A stretch of DNA of 10,424 nt from Betaproteobacteria bacterium (GCA_012274175.1 JAAOZZ010000464.1:1-10424); one strand, 5' to 3'; positions 1-8,164 are shown, counted from the stretch's first letter. Notes: generated from the sequence alone by a model not told the origin. Numbers and translations are program-made.

Positions 1-811
1 GCCCCGGCCCCTCGCCTTTCTCGATCAACGCGCGGAAGACGGCGAGTCGCGCCTCGAAGCGATCGATCTCCGCGAGGATCGCCGCACGGTTCTGCAGCGC
101 GATGTCGCGCCACATCTCGGGGGAGCTCGCCGCGATGCGCGTGAAGTCGCGGAATCCCCCGGCGGCGAAGCCGAGCAGCTCCGCGGCGTTCTCGCGCGCG
201 GCGATTTCCGACACCAGCGCGAAGGAAAGGATATGGGGCAGGTGGCTCACGGCGGCGAAGATGCGGTCGTGGGCGCCGGGCGCGAGCGTGGCGACGCGGC
301 CGCCGACCGCCTCCCAGAGCTCGCGCACGAGCGCGAGGGCGTCCGGGGCGGTCTGCGCGACGGGTGTCAGCACCACGCGCGCGCCGCGGAAGAGGTCCGG
401 GATCGCGGCCTCGACGCCGCTCGTCTCGCGGCCCGCGATCGGATGGCCGGGGACGAAACGCGCGAAGCGCTCGCGCAGCTCCTCGCGCGCGATGCGTACC
501 ACCTCGTCCTTCGTGCTCCCCACGTCGGTCACCACGGCCTCCGCGCCCAACGCGAGGCCCACGTCGTGGAGCACGGGGCCGGCGGAGCGCACCGGCACCG
601 CGAGCACCACGAGCTCGGCGCCGGAAGCCGCTTCGGACACGGAATCGGCCGCGCGGTCGATCACGCCCAGGGATAGCGCGCGCTCGAGCACTTCGCGGTC
701 CCGGTCGAAGCCCACCACCGAGCCGACGGCGCCGGCGCGCCGCGCGGCGAGCGCCAGGGAGCCGCCGACCAGGCCCACGCCAATCATCGCGACGCTCTTC
801 AGGCGGCGCAT
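1..811 (-). CDS. tyrA: Prephenate dehydrogenase, TyrA family (3' end outside window)
   Basis: Oxidatively decarboxylates prephenate to 4-hydroxyphenylpyruvate (possibly also arogenate to tyrosine) in tyrosine synthesis; cytoplasmic. The 270 residues visible read in frame without interruption. Residues 11-18 (GVGLVGGS) are the Rossmann dinucleotide loop and Asp36 ends strand beta-2, favouring NAD over NADP. TDVGSTK is at 95-101, the HPIAG substrate motif at 123-127 followed by RETSGVEAA, and SHLPH at 189-193; all are typical of the family. The C-terminal helical dimerisation region has begun (GFRDFTRIA, then PEMWRDI). The ATG lies 5 nt past the hisC stop, so it is the last visible gene of the operon. 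Free-standing TyrA is about 290 residues, so roughly 20 may be missing; a TyrA-AroA fusion, as in Pseudomonas, cannot be excluded. Specificity for prephenate versus arogenate cannot be read from this sequence. Confidence 0.95.
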   Translation of the reverse strand, partial: MRRLKSVAMIGVGLVGGSLALAARRAGAVGSVVGFDRDREVLERALSLGVIDRAADSVSEAASGAELVVLAVPVRSAGPVLHDVGLALGAEAVVTDVGSTKDEVVRIAREELRERFARFVPGHPIAGRETSGVEAAIPDLFRGARVVLTPVAQTAPDALALVRELWEAVGGRVATLAPGAHDRIFAAVSHLPHILSFALVSEIAARENAAELLGFAAGGFRDFTRIAASSPEMWRDIALQNRAAILAEIDRFEARLAVFRALIEKGEGPG

Positions 812-816
812 GGGCG

Positions 817-1938
817 TCAGGCGCGCGCCAGCGCGCGCTCGAGGGCGGCGAGGAAGCGCGCGTTGTGCTCCGGCAGGCCGACCGTGACCCGCAGGTGCTC
901 CGGCATGCCGTATCCGGCCAGGGGACGCACGATGACGCCCTCGCGCAGCAGATGATCGTAGACGCGGGCGGCGTCGCCCACGCGCACGGTGATGAAGTTG
1001 CCCACGGAAGGAATGAACTCGAGCCCGAGCCGCTCGAAGCCGCGCGCGAGCTGCACGAGTCCGTCGGCGTTCACGCGGCGGCTTTGCTCGATGAACGCTT
1101 CATCGTCGAGCGCCGCGCAGGCCGCCACCATCGCCAGTTGGTTCACGTTGAACGGCTGGCGCACGCGGTTCATGACCTCCGCGACCTCCGGGTGCGCGAG
1201 CCCGTATCCGACGCGCAATCCCGCGAGCCCGTAGGCCTTGGACAGCGTGCGCGCCACCACGAGGTTGGGAAAGTCCGCGAGCCATGCCGGCGAAGGCGAG
1301 CGCAGCGCGTCGGGGAGGTATTCGCCGTACGCTTCGTCGAGCACCACGAGCACGTCCCGCGGGACGCGCCCGATGAAAGCCCGCACATCGGCCCACGGCG
1401 CGAAGGTGCCGGTGGGGTTGTTCGGGTTGGCGAGGAACACCATCTTCGTGCCGGGGCGCACCGCGCGCCCGATCGCCTCGAGGTCGGCGCCATAGGCGCG
1501 CGCGGGAACTTCAATCGCCGTGGCCCCAATCGCCTGGATCGCGAGCGGGTACACCATGAACGCGTGCTGCGAGTACACCGCGGAGTCCGGCGCGGTGAGG
1601 AAAGCGCGCGCCGCGAGCTCGAGCACGTCGTTGGAGCCGTTGCCGAGCACGATGTTCTCCGGCCGCACGGCAAGCTTGCGCGCGAGCACCGCCTTCAGCT
1701 CGAAGCCGCTGCCGTCGGGATAGTAGTGCAGCGCATCGAGCGCTCCCCGGATCGCGGCGATCGCCCGGGGCGAGGAGCCCAGCGGGTTCTCGTTGGAAGC
1801 CATCTTGAGGATATCGGCCTCGCGCAATCCCAGCTCGCGCGCGGTCTCCGCGATGGGCTTGCCCGGGACGTAGGGCGCGATGGCGCGCACGTTCGCGGGC
1901 GCGAGGTCCCCGGGGCCCCCGGTGCGCCGGCCGTCCAT
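817..1938 (-). CDS. hisC: Histidinol-phosphate / aromatic amino acid aminotransferase (HisC family)
   Basis: A PLP-dependent class I/II aminotransferase of 373 residues, the usual length for HisC. Visible motifs are SNEN (48-51), YPDG (73-76), the phosphate-cup segment GNGSND (99-104), NPNNPTG (171-177), DEAY (201-204) with the Asp that contacts the PLP ring nitrogen, and TLSKAYG (231-237) with the Schiff-base Lys234. Arg349 (HLRVTVG) is the substrate-carboxylate arginine. The frame stays open upstream to 2535 inside pheA, but HisC homology starts near the ATG at 1938, which overlaps the pheA stop as TGATG. HisC family enzymes take imidazole acetol phosphate, and many also take phenylpyruvate and 4-hydroxyphenylpyruvate. 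Its place between pheA and tyrA suggests that it serves Phe/Tyr synthesis here, as inferred for HisC2 of Pseudomonas. Whether a second hisC lies in a his operon elsewhere cannot be seen. Confidence 0.95.
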   Translation of the reverse strand: MDGRRTGGPGDLAPANVRAIAPYVPGKPIAETARELGLREADILKMASNENPLGSSPRAIAAIRGALDALHYYPDGSGFELKAVLARKLAVRPENIVLGNGSNDVLELAARAFLTAPDSAVYSQHAFMVYPLAIQAIGATAIEVPARAYGADLEAIGRAVRPGTKMVFLANPNNPTGTFAPWADVRAFIGRVPRDVLVVLDEAYGEYLPDALRSPSPAWLADFPNLVVARTLSKAYGLAGLRVGYGLAHPEVAEVMNRVRQPFNVNQLAMVAACAALDDEAFIEQSRRVNADGLVQLARGFERLGLEFIPSVGNFITVRVGDAARVYDHLLREGVIVRPLAGYGMPEHLRVTVGLPEHNARFLAALERALARA

Positions 1939-3023
1939 CAGATCACCGCCATGGGATAGGAGCCGAGCACCTTGAGGTAGCCGGCGATGCCCGCCACCTC
2001 CTCGATTGCCGCGGCGACGTTGCCATCGCCGCGATGCCCCTCGATGTCGACGAAGAAGAGGTATTCCCAGAGGGCCACGCGGGACGGGCGCGACTCGAAC
2101 TTGGTCATCGACACGCCGCGCGTGGCGAAGGGCGTGAGCATCTCGTACACCGCGCCCGCTCGGTTGCGCGCCGAGAGCACCATGGAGGTCTTGTCCCGGC
2201 CCGTGGCCTTCGGCTCGTAGTCGCCCAGCACCAGGAAGCGGGTCGTGTTGTTGGGCTCGTCCTCGATGTTGGCCGCGAGGATCGCGAGGCCGTAGTGCTC
2301 CGCGGCCATGTCGCCCGCGACCGCCGCCGCGCCCGGCTCCTCGGCGGCCCTGCGCGCGGCCTCGGCGTTGCTCGACACCGCCACGCGCTCGGCGTTGGGC
2401 ACGTGCAGGTTCAGCCACTCGTGGCACTGCGCGAGGGATTGCCCGTGGGAGAACACGCGGCGGATGTCCTTGAAGTCGCCGGGCGGCGTCCGGGCCATGA
2501 GGTTGTGGTGGATGCGCACGATCACCTCTCCGCACACCTTCATCGGCGTCTGGGGCATGAGGTCCAGGGAGCGGCCCACGGCGCCTTCCGTGGAATTCTC
2601 CACCGGCACCACGCCGAAGTCGGCCGCGCCGGACTCGACCGCGCGGAAGACCTCGTCGATCGACGGCTCAGCCAGCGCCTCGGCCGCGAGGCCGAAATGC
2701 TTGAGCGCGGCCTTCTCGCTGAAGGTGCCGCGCGGCCCCAGGTAGGCCACGGTGATGGGGCGCTCGAGCGCGAGGCACGCGGACATGATCTCGCGGAAGA
2801 GGAGTGCGGCGGTCTCGGAGGAGAGCGGGCCGGGGTTTCGCTCCTTCACCCGCAGCAGCACCTGCGCTTCGCGCTCGGGCCGGTACGCCTGGCCCGCCTT
2901 GAGGGTGCCGATCGCCCGCGCAAGCCGCGCGCGCTCGTTCAGGCTCTCGAGGATGCGGTCGTCGACGCGATCGATCGCCTCGCGCAGGCGCTCGATCTCG
3001 CCGGGCTGGGGCGTGCCGCTCAT
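1938..3023 (-). CDS. pheA: Bifunctional chorismate mutase / prephenate dehydratase (P-protein)
   Basis: Converts chorismate to prephenate and then to phenylpyruvate for phenylalanine synthesis; cytoplasmic. It has 361 residues, normal for a proteobacterial P-protein. Residues 8-90 are an AroQ-type chorismate mutase helix bundle (LREAIDRVDDRI, Lys42, and YRPERE at 47-52 holding the usual Arg-Glu pair). Residues 91-270 are the dehydratase domain, from AYLGPRGTFSE (93-103) to the catalytic Thr-Arg-Phe at 261-263. Residues about 278-358 form the ACT domain, with a GALV-like loop (GAVY, 290-293) and ESRP (310-313), the known phenylalanine-binding elements, so feedback inhibition by Phe is expected. 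The ATG overlaps the stop of the dehydrogenase gene as ATGA, and GGAAG lies 6 nt upstream. The frame continues open upstream to 3683 but has no family similarity there. I see no leader peptide or attenuator before it; regulation is probably by the ACT domain and operon position. Confidence 0.97.
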   Translation of the reverse strand: MSGTPQPGEIERLREAIDRVDDRILESLNERARLARAIGTLKAGQAYRPEREAQVLLRVKERNPGPLSSETAALLFREIMSACLALERPITVAYLGPRGTFSEKAALKHFGLAAEALAEPSIDEVFRAVESGAADFGVVPVENSTEGAVGRSLDLMPQTPMKVCGEVIVRIHHNLMARTPPGDFKDIRRVFSHGQSLAQCHEWLNLHVPNAERVAVSSNAEAARRAAEEPGAAAVAGDMAAEHYGLAILAANIEDEPNNTTRFLVLGDYEPKATGRDKTSMVLSARNRAGAVYEMLTPFATRGVSMTKFESRPSRVALWEYLFFVDIEGHRGDGNVAAAIEEVAGIAGYLKVLGSYPMAVI

Positions 3024-4207
3024 GGCGCGCTTCCGGGAACGGATTCGACGCTGCGGATCGACAGCACGCCCGGGATGCGCGCGATGCGCGCGACCACCTG
3101 CGGGTCGGCGGCGCTGTCGAGGTCGACCAGCGTGTACGCCATCTCCCCTCGCGATTTGTTGACCATGTTGTGGATGTTGAGGCCGGCCTGCGCCATCGTA
3201 GTCGAAATCTGTCCCACCATGTTGGGCACGTTCGCGTTGGCGATCGCGATGCGATGCGCCGATTCGCGCGCCATCTCCACGCTGGGAAAATTCACCGAAT
3301 TGCGGATCGCGCCCTGCTCGAGGAATTCGCGCAACTGCTCCGCCACCATGAGCGCGCAATTCTCCTCGGCCTCCGCGGTGGACGCTCCCAGGTGCGGCAG
3401 CGCCACGACGCCGGCGCGCCCCTGCAGGCGCGGGCTCGGGAAATCGCAGATGTACGCCTTCAGCCGCTTTTCCTCGAGGCAGGCGAGCACGGCGTCCTCG
3501 TCCACCACCGCGTCGCGCGCGAAGTTGAGCAGCACCAGTCCGCGGCGCGCGGCCGCGAGCCGGGGCGCGTCGAGGAGGTTGCGCGTATGGGCGTTGAGCG
3601 GAACGTGCAGGCTCACGAAATCCGAGCCCTTCAGCACTTCCTCGATGGAGGCCGCGCGGCGCACCGACGCCGGGAGGCGCCACGCGTTGTCCACGGTGAT
3701 CTCGGGGTCGTATCCCAGCACTTTCATGCCGAGCCTGAGCGCGGTGTCGGCGAGCAGGCCGCCGACGGCGCCCAGCCCCACCACGCCGAGCGTGCGCCCC
3801 GGCAGCTCGAAGCCCGCGAATTGCTTCTTGCCGTCCTCCACGCGCCGGTCGAAATCGCCGCCGGCGGAAAGGCCCTGCACGTACTGCACGGCGGGCACGA
3901 GGTTGCGGGCGGCGATCAGCATGGCGGCCAGCACCAGCTCCTTCACCGCGTTCGCATTGGCGCCGGGAGCGTTGAAGACGGGAATGCCGCGGCGCGTCAT
4001 CTCTTCCACCGGTATGTTGTTCACGCCGGCGCCCGCGCGCCCGATCGCCTTCACCGAGGGCGGGATCTCGCCGGGCTGCAGGACGTGGGATCGCAGCAGG
4101 ATGGCGTCGGGATCGGCGAGGGCCTTGCCCACGGCGTAGGCCCCGGCGGGGAAGCGCTCGAGTCCCCGCGCGGAAATCGCGTTGTACACGGCGATGCGGT
4201 ACGTCAC
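3020..4207 (-). CDS. serA: D-3-phosphoglycerate dehydrogenase, short ACT-containing type
   Basis: Oxidises 3-phosphoglycerate to 3-phosphohydroxypyruvate, the first step of serine synthesis. It has 395 residues: a split catalytic domain (about 1-90 and 275-310), a Rossmann NAD domain with GLGAVGG at 144-150 and Asp167 binding the adenosine ribose, and a C-terminal ACT domain (about 318-390). Arg231 (NFARD) and His272 (PHLGAST) match the catalytic Arg and His of the 2-hydroxyacid dehydrogenase family. The usual catalytic Glu (DVFxxE) is not in place: the segment reads DFPSP (255-259), with Pro at the aligned site. In the ACT domain Asn326 and Asn344 align with serine ligands of E. coli SerA. 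The start is GTG, supported by AGGGG 8 nt upstream that overlaps the serC TAG; no ATG is available nearby. Adjacency to serC supports the serine role. A related 2-hydroxyacid dehydrogenase with another substrate is the main alternative. Confidence 0.88.
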   Translation of the reverse strand: MTYRIAVYNAISARGLERFPAGAYAVGKALADPDAILLRSHVLQPGEIPPSVKAIGRAGAGVNNIPVEEMTRRGIPVFNAPGANANAVKELVLAAMLIAARNLVPAVQYVQGLSAGGDFDRRVEDGKKQFAGFELPGRTLGVVGLGAVGGLLADTALRLGMKVLGYDPEITVDNAWRLPASVRRAASIEEVLKGSDFVSLHVPLNAHTRNLLDAPRLAAARRGLVLLNFARDAVVDEDAVLACLEEKRLKAYICDFPSPRLQGRAGVVALPHLGASTAEAEENCALMVAEQLREFLEQGAIRNSVNFPSVEMARESAHRIAIANANVPNMVGQISTTMAQAGLNIHNMVNKSRGEMAYTLVDLDSAADPQVVARIARIPGVLSIRSVESVPGSAP

Positions 4208-4215
4208 GCCCCGCG

Positions 4216-4220
4216 CCCCT
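4216..4220 (-). promoter_or_regulatory. Shine-Dalgarno site of the serA-type gene (decides a GTG start)
   Basis: AGGGG on the minus strand, 8 nt before the GTG at 4207. It shares bases with the TAG stop of serC, so ribosomes finishing serC end on the binding site of the next gene; translational coupling is likely. Confidence 0.65.
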
Positions 4221-5328
4221 AGCCGCGCTTCTTGCGGAATTCTTCCATGAAGGCGACGAGTGCCTCCACGCCTTCCAGCGGCATCGCGTTGTAGATCGAG
4301 GCGCGCATGCCCCCCACGGAACGGTGTCCCTTCAGCTGGGACAGGCCCCGCGCCTCGGCCTCGGCGAGGAAGGCGGCGTCAAGGGAAGCGTCGCGCAGCG
4401 TGAACGGAACGTTCATGCGCGAGCGGTCCTCCTTCGCGACCGGGTTCGAGTAGAAATCCTGGGAATCGAGGTAGCCGTAGAGGAGCGCCGCCTTGCGGAT
4501 GTTCACCTGCTCGATGCCCGCGAGCCCGCCGCGCTCGAGCAGCCACTTGAACGTGAGCCCCGCCAGGTACAGCGAAAACGTGGGCGGCGTGTTCAGCATC
4601 GAGTCGGCGTCGGATTGCAGCCGGTAGTCCAGGACGTTGGGCGTGTCCGGCAGCGCGTGCCCGATGAGGTCCTCGCGCACGATGACCACCACCAGTCCCG
4701 CGGGACCGATGTTCTTCTGCGCGCCGGCATAGATCAGGCCATAGCGCGCGACATCGAGGGGGCGCGACAGGATGTGGGAGGACATGTCCGCAACCAGGGG
4801 CACCTCGCCCGTGTCCGGCGTCCAGTGGTACTCGACCCCGCCGATGGTCTCGTTGGAGCAGATGTGCAGGTAGGCCGCATCCGGCGAGCGCTTCCACGTC
4901 GACTGCTTCGGGACGTAGGTGAAGTTGCGGTCCTCGCTCGAGGCCACCACGCGGGCCTCGCAGTACTTGCCCGCCTCGGCGATGGCCTTCTTCGACCACT
5001 CGCCGGTGTTCACGAAGTCGGCCCGCTTGCCGCCGCGCAGCAGGTTCATGGGCACCGCGGAAAACTGCATCGTGGCCCCGCCTTGCAGGAAGAGCACCTT
5101 GTGGCTCGCCGGGATGGCGGCCAACTTGCGCAGGTCCGCTTCGGCCTCGGCGGCGATCGCCACGAACTCCTTGCCGCGATGGCTCATCTCCATCACGGAC
5201 ATGCCGGCCTCGTGCCAGTTGACCAGCTCCCCCTTCGCCTTCTCCAGCACCTCCACCGGCATCGTGGCCGGCCCGGCGCCGAAATTGAAGATGCGCTCGG
5301 AGGGCTTAATGCGCGGTGCCGTCGCCAT
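4219..5328 (-). CDS. serC: Phosphoserine aminotransferase
   Basis: Transfers an amino group from glutamate to 3-phosphohydroxypyruvate, giving phosphoserine; the same enzyme serves the 4-phosphohydroxythreonine step of pyridoxal phosphate synthesis in proteobacteria. It has 369 residues (family about 360). [10 protein letters not shown] at 12-21 is the conserved N-terminus, [10 protein letters not shown] at 46-55, DMSS at 181-184 with the PLP-nitrogen Asp181, [11 protein letters not shown] at 201-211 with the Schiff-base Lys205, and [12 protein letters not shown] at 339-350 near the end. The ATG at 5328 lies inside the gyrA tail, overlapping gyrA by 23 nt. The next in-frame Met is residue 23, after the conserved start, and I find no GTG or TTG between, so 5328 is the best start. 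GAAGG lies 8 nt upstream. The extra ten or so residues before RIFNF are unconserved-looking. The serA-type gene follows after 11 nt. Confidence 0.97.
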   Translation of the reverse strand: MATAPRIKPSERIFNFGAGPATMPVEVLEKAKGELVNWHEAGMSVMEMSHRGKEFVAIAAEAEADLRKLAAIPASHKVLFLQGGATMQFSAVPMNLLRGGKRADFVNTGEWSKKAIAEAGKYCEARVVASSEDRNFTYVPKQSTWKRSPDAAYLHICSNETIGGVEYHWTPDTGEVPLVADMSSHILSRPLDVARYGLIYAGAQKNIGPAGLVVVIVREDLIGHALPDTPNVLDYRLQSDADSMLNTPPTFSLYLAGLTFKWLLERGGLAGIEQVNIRKAALLYGYLDSQDFYSNPVAKEDRSRMNVPFTLRDASLDAAFLAEAEARGLSQLKGHRSVGGMRASIYNAMPLEGVEALVAFMEEFRKKRG

Positions 5329-8059
5329 TCGCGCCGCCTTCGCCCGGGATGTCGCCGTCGCCGTCGTCGCCTTCCCCTAGGCCGCTTTCGATAGCGTTGC
5401 CGTTGCCGCCGGCGCTTTCCTCGAGGCCGGTCGCGCTGCCGTTGCCGTTGCCGTGGCTGTGGCCGTTGCCGCCGTTGCCGCCGTTGCCGTTCTCCCCGTT
5501 CTCGTCGTCCCGGTCCATGATGGTCTGCAGCCCGGAGAGCTTCTCGCCCCCGGCGAGGTTGATGAGCGTCACGCCCTGCGTCGAGCGGCCCATCTCGCGG
5601 ATCTCGTTCACGCGCATGCGGATCAGCACGCCGCCCGAGGTGATCAGCATGATCTCGTCCTCGGCGGCGGCGAGCGTGGCGGCCACGACCTTGCCGTTGC
5701 GCTCGGAAGTGTGGATCGCGATCATCCCCTGGGTGCCGCGGCCGTGCCGCGTGTACTCGACGATGGAGGTGCGCTTGCCGTAGCCGTTCTCGGTGGCGGT
5801 GAGCACGCTCTGCTGCTCGTTTTCCGCCACCAGCAGCGCGATCACCTTGCCGCCTTTCGCGAGGTTCATGCCGCGCACGCCCCGCGCCCCGCGGCCCATC
5901 GGACGGACGTCGTTTTCGTCGAAGCGCACCGCCTTGCCCTCGTCGGAGAAGAGCATCACGTCGTGCTTGCCGTCGGTCACCGCCACGCCGATGAGGCGAT
6001 CGCCCTCGTCCAGGTCGACGGCGATGATTCCGGAGGGACGCGGGCGCGAGTATTCCGACAGGGCCGTCTTCTTGACCACGCCCTCCTGGGTCGCGAAGAA
6101 GACGTAGCAATCGTCGCGGAACTCGGCCACCGGGAGGATCGCGTTGATGCGCTCGTCCTCCTCCATCTTGAGCAGGTTCACGATCGGCTTGCCCCGGCTC
6201 GAGCGGCTGCCCTGCGGGACCTCGTAGACCTTGAGCCAGTACGCCTTGCCCTTGTTCGAGAAGCACAGCACGTAGTCATGGGTGCTCGCCATGAAGAGCT
6301 TCTCGACGAAGTCGTCTTCCTTGGTGGTGGTGGCCTGCTTGCCGCGCCCCCCGCGCTTCTGCGAGCGATACTCGTCCAGCGGCTGGCTCTTGATGTAGCC
6401 CGTGTGCGAGAGCGTGACCACCACGTTCTCGCGCGCGATCAGGTCCTCGATCTGCAGGTCCTGGCCGTTCACCACGATCTCGCTGCGGCGCTTGTCGCCG
6501 AACTCGCGCTTGATCTCCGCGAGCTCGCCCGCGATGATGGCCGTCACGCGCTCCGGGCGGGCGAGGATGTCGAGCAGGTCCTCGATCGCGGCGATGACCT
6601 CGCGGTACTCGGAGAGGATCTTGTCCTGCTCCAGGCCCGTCAGGCGCTGCAGCTGCATCTCGAGGATGCGCTGGGCCTGCACGTCGGACAGTCGATAGGA
6701 GGAGGAGGCGCCGGGGGCCGCGCCGGCCACCAGGCCGAATTCCTTGGGCAGCGCCTCGGGGCGGAACTGCTCGGCGGTCGCGCGCGCGAGCATCTCCTCC
6801 ACCAGCGTCGAGCGCCAATCCCGTCCCATGAGCTCGCCCTTCGCGGCCGCGGGCGTCGCCGCCGCCTTGATGATCGCGATCACCTCGTCCACATTGGACA
6901 GCGCCACGGCGAGTCCCTCGAGCACGTGGCCCCGTTCGCGCGCCTTGCGCAGGTCGAACACCGTGCGCCGGGTCACGACCTCCCGCCGGTGGCGCAGGAA
7001 CGCGTCCAGGAACTGGCGCAGGTTGAGCAGCTTCGGCTGGCCGTCGACGAGCGCGACCATGTTCATGCCGAACGTCTCCTGCATCTGCGTGAGCTTGTAC
7101 AGGTTGTTCAGCACGATCTCGGCCACCTCGCCGCGCTTGAGCTCGATCACCGCGCGCATGCCCGACTTGTCGGACTCGTCGCGCAGGTCCGCGATGCCTT
7201 CGAGGCGCTTCTCGCGCACCATCTCGCCGATGCGGATGAGGAGCTGCGCCTTGTTCACCTGGTAGGGCAGCTCGTCGATGATGATCGCCTGCCGGCCGCC
7301 GCGTTCCAGGTCTTCGATGTGGGTGCGCGCGCGCATGACCACCCGGCCGCGCCCGGTGCGATAGCCTTCCTGCAGCTCGGCGAGGCCGTAGATGATCCCC
7401 GCGGTGGGAAAGTCCGGCGCCTGCACGATCCGGATGAGCTCGTCGACAGTGGTCTCGGGATTTGCGAGCAGCGTGAGGCAGGCGTCGATCACTTCCACCA
7501 GGTTGTGGGGCGGGATGTTGGTCGCCATGCCCACGGCGATGCCCGAGGAGCCGTTCACGAGGAGGTTCGGGAAGCGCGCCGGAAGGATCAGCGGCTCCGA
7601 CTCGCTGCCGTCGTAGTTGGGCCCGAAGTCGACGGTCTCCTTGTCGAGGTCGCCCAGCAGCTCGTGGGCGATCTTCGCCATGCGGATCTCGGTGTAGCGC
7701 ATGGCCGCGGCGTTGTCGCCGTCGACGCTGCCGAAATTGCCCTGGCCGTCCACCAGCGGGTAGCGCAGGCTGAAGTCCTGCGCCATGCGCACGATGGTGT
7801 CGTAGACGGCCGTGTCTCCGTGGGGGTGGTACTTGCCGATGACGTCGCCCACGATGCGCGCCGACTTCTTGTAGGCCTTGTTCCAGTCGTTCGACAGCTC
7901 GTGCATCGCGAAGAGCACCCGGCGATGGACGGGTTTCAGGCCGTCGCGCACGTCGGGAAGCGCCCTGCCGACGATCACGCTCATGGCGTAATCGAGGTAC
8001 GAGCGGCGCATCTCCTGCTCGAGGCTGATGGGGTGGGTTTCTTTGGCGAATTGTTCCAT
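5306..8059 (-). CDS. gyrA: DNA gyrase subunit A
   Basis: The DNA-cleaving and rejoining subunit of gyrase (A2B2 with GyrB), which introduces negative supercoils. It has 917 residues (E. coli 875). The winged-helix/tower core spans about 10-500. The active-site Tyr122 lies in AAAMRYTE, with Arg121 beside it and HPHGD at 78-82. In the quinolone-resistance region, position 83 is Thr and 87 is Asp by E. coli numbering; Thr83 is, as I recall, the natural residue in Pseudomonas and Burkholderia, so no acquired resistance is implied. The C-terminal wrapping beta-pinwheel (about 535-850) carries the GyrA-box QKRGGRG at 567-573, plus degenerate blade repeats GRGARGVRG (722-730), GRGTQGM (773-779) and GRSTQGV (824-830). 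Residues 851-917 are a low-complexity Asn/Gly tail ending in an acidic stretch, not a standard pinwheel part. First gene of the operon. AGGAG sits 14 nt before the ATG, unusually far, but the N-terminus is conserved from this start. Confidence 0.99.
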   Translation of the reverse strand: MEQFAKETHPISLEQEMRRSYLDYAMSVIVGRALPDVRDGLKPVHRRVLFAMHELSNDWNKAYKKSARIVGDVIGKYHPHGDTAVYDTIVRMAQDFSLRYPLVDGQGNFGSVDGDNAAAMRYTEIRMAKIAHELLGDLDKETVDFGPNYDGSESEPLILPARFPNLLVNGSSGIAVGMATNIPPHNLVEVIDACLTLLANPETTVDELIRIVQAPDFPTAGIIYGLAELQEGYRTGRGRVVMRARTHIEDLERGGRQAIIIDELPYQVNKAQLLIRIGEMVREKRLEGIADLRDESDKSGMRAVIELKRGEVAEIVLNNLYKLTQMQETFGMNMVALVDGQPKLLNLRQFLDAFLRHRREVVTRRTVFDLRKARERGHVLEGLAVALSNVDEVIAIIKAAATPAAAKGELMGRDWRSTLVEEMLARATAEQFRPEALPKEFGLVAGAAPGASSSYRLSDVQAQRILEMQLQRLTGLEQDKILSEYREVIAAIEDLLDILARPERVTAIIAGELAEIKREFGDKRRSEIVVNGQDLQIEDLIARENVVVTLSHTGYIKSQPLDEYRSQKRGGRGKQATTTKEDDFVEKLFMASTHDYVLCFSNKGKAYWLKVYEVPQGSRSSRGKPIVNLLKMEEDERINAILPVAEFRDDCYVFFATQEGVVKKTALSEYSRPRPSGIIAVDLDEGDRLIGVAVTDGKHDVMLFSDEGKAVRFDENDVRPMGRGARGVRGMNLAKGGKVIALLVAENEQQSVLTATENGYGKRTSIVEYTRHGRGTQGMIAIHTSERNGKVVAATLAAAEDEIMLITSGGVLIRMRVNEIREMGRSTQGVTLINLAGGEKLSGLQTIMDRDDENGENGNGGNGGNGHSHGNGNGSATGLEESAGGNGNAIESGLGEGDDGDGDIPGEGGANGDGTAH
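5337..5341 (-). promoter_or_regulatory. Shine-Dalgarno site of serC inside the gyrA coding region
   Basis: GAAGG on the minus strand, 8 nt before the serC ATG at 5328. It lies within the last dozen codons of gyrA, so gyrA tail codons double as the serC initiation region. Confidence 0.6.
5435..5503 (-). repeat. AACGGC-type hexanucleotide-rich tract in the gyrA tail
   Basis: On the minus strand this stretch is mostly alternating AAC/GGC codons with a short interruption coding HSH, giving NGNGGNGGNG and NGNG runs (GyrA residues about 853-875). Seen directly. The low-complexity reading continues more loosely to the gyrA stop at 5306. Such tracts can change length by replication slippage in units of three or six bases without breaking the frame. 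Confidence 0.7.
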
Positions 8060-8089
8060 GGGCGACTCGAGAGCTCCTGGTCTGGGCGG

Positions 8090-8110
8090 CCGGCGGTGCG
8101 GCGCCGCCAG
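8090..8110 (-). promoter_or_regulatory. Possible hairpin in the gyrA 5' leader
   Basis: In the minus-strand RNA, CUGGCGG can pair with CCGCCGG across a 7-nt loop (7 pairs, one G-U). There is no U tract, so it is not an intrinsic terminator. It lies between the promoter candidates and the weakly placed AGGAG. GC-rich sequence forms such stems by chance, so a function is only a guess. Confidence 0.3.
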
Positions 8111-8135
8111 GTGCGTTCTAAGTACTTGTTTTTAT

Positions 8136-8164
8136 ATTATAATTACGGGAACGGCAAACGTAAA
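8136..8164 (-). promoter_or_regulatory. Sigma70-type promoter candidate for gyrA (proximal)
   Basis: On the minus strand, TTTACG (-35, four of six matches) at 8164-8159, a 17-nt spacer, then a perfect TATAAT (-10) at 8141-8136. Transcription would start near 8129, giving a leader of about 70 nt. The -10 is embedded in the palindrome ATTATAAT (8136-8143). A perfect -10 with consensus spacing in a GC-rich genome makes this the strongest promoter candidate in the window. Confidence 0.7.

Noticed and set aside
102..887. A 261-codon plus-strand open frame over tyrA
   Set aside because: Ser/Arg/Ala-rich shadow; the minus strand encodes an uninterrupted prephenate dehydrogenase over the same bases.
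1938..3683. Longer N-termini for pheA (to 3683) and hisC (to 2535)
   Set aside because: The extra residues lie inside the preceding genes, are Arg/Gly-rich and unlike the families. The chosen starts overlap the preceding stops in the usual coupled manner.
2034..4139. A 701-codon plus-strand open frame across pheA and the serA-type gene
   Set aside because: Antisense shadow of two well-identified genes, with Arg/His/Ala-rich composition and no recognisable domain. The same applies to 364-1959, 3170-4222 and 4324-5394 on the plus strand.
5435..5503. CRISPR-like or intergenic tandem array
   Set aside because: The repeat is a short codon-phase hexamer inside the gyrA frame, with no spacers.
7795..7830. 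Quinolone-resistance mutation at GyrA position 83 (Thr)
   Set aside because: Thr83 is, to my knowledge, the natural residue in Pseudomonas and Burkholderia; Asp87 is intact and nothing suggests acquired resistance.
8115..8143. Plus-strand promoter using the TATAAT at 8138-8143
   Set aside because: The hexamer 17 nt upstream (GTTCTA) matches the -35 consensus at only two of six positions; the -10 match follows from the palindrome.
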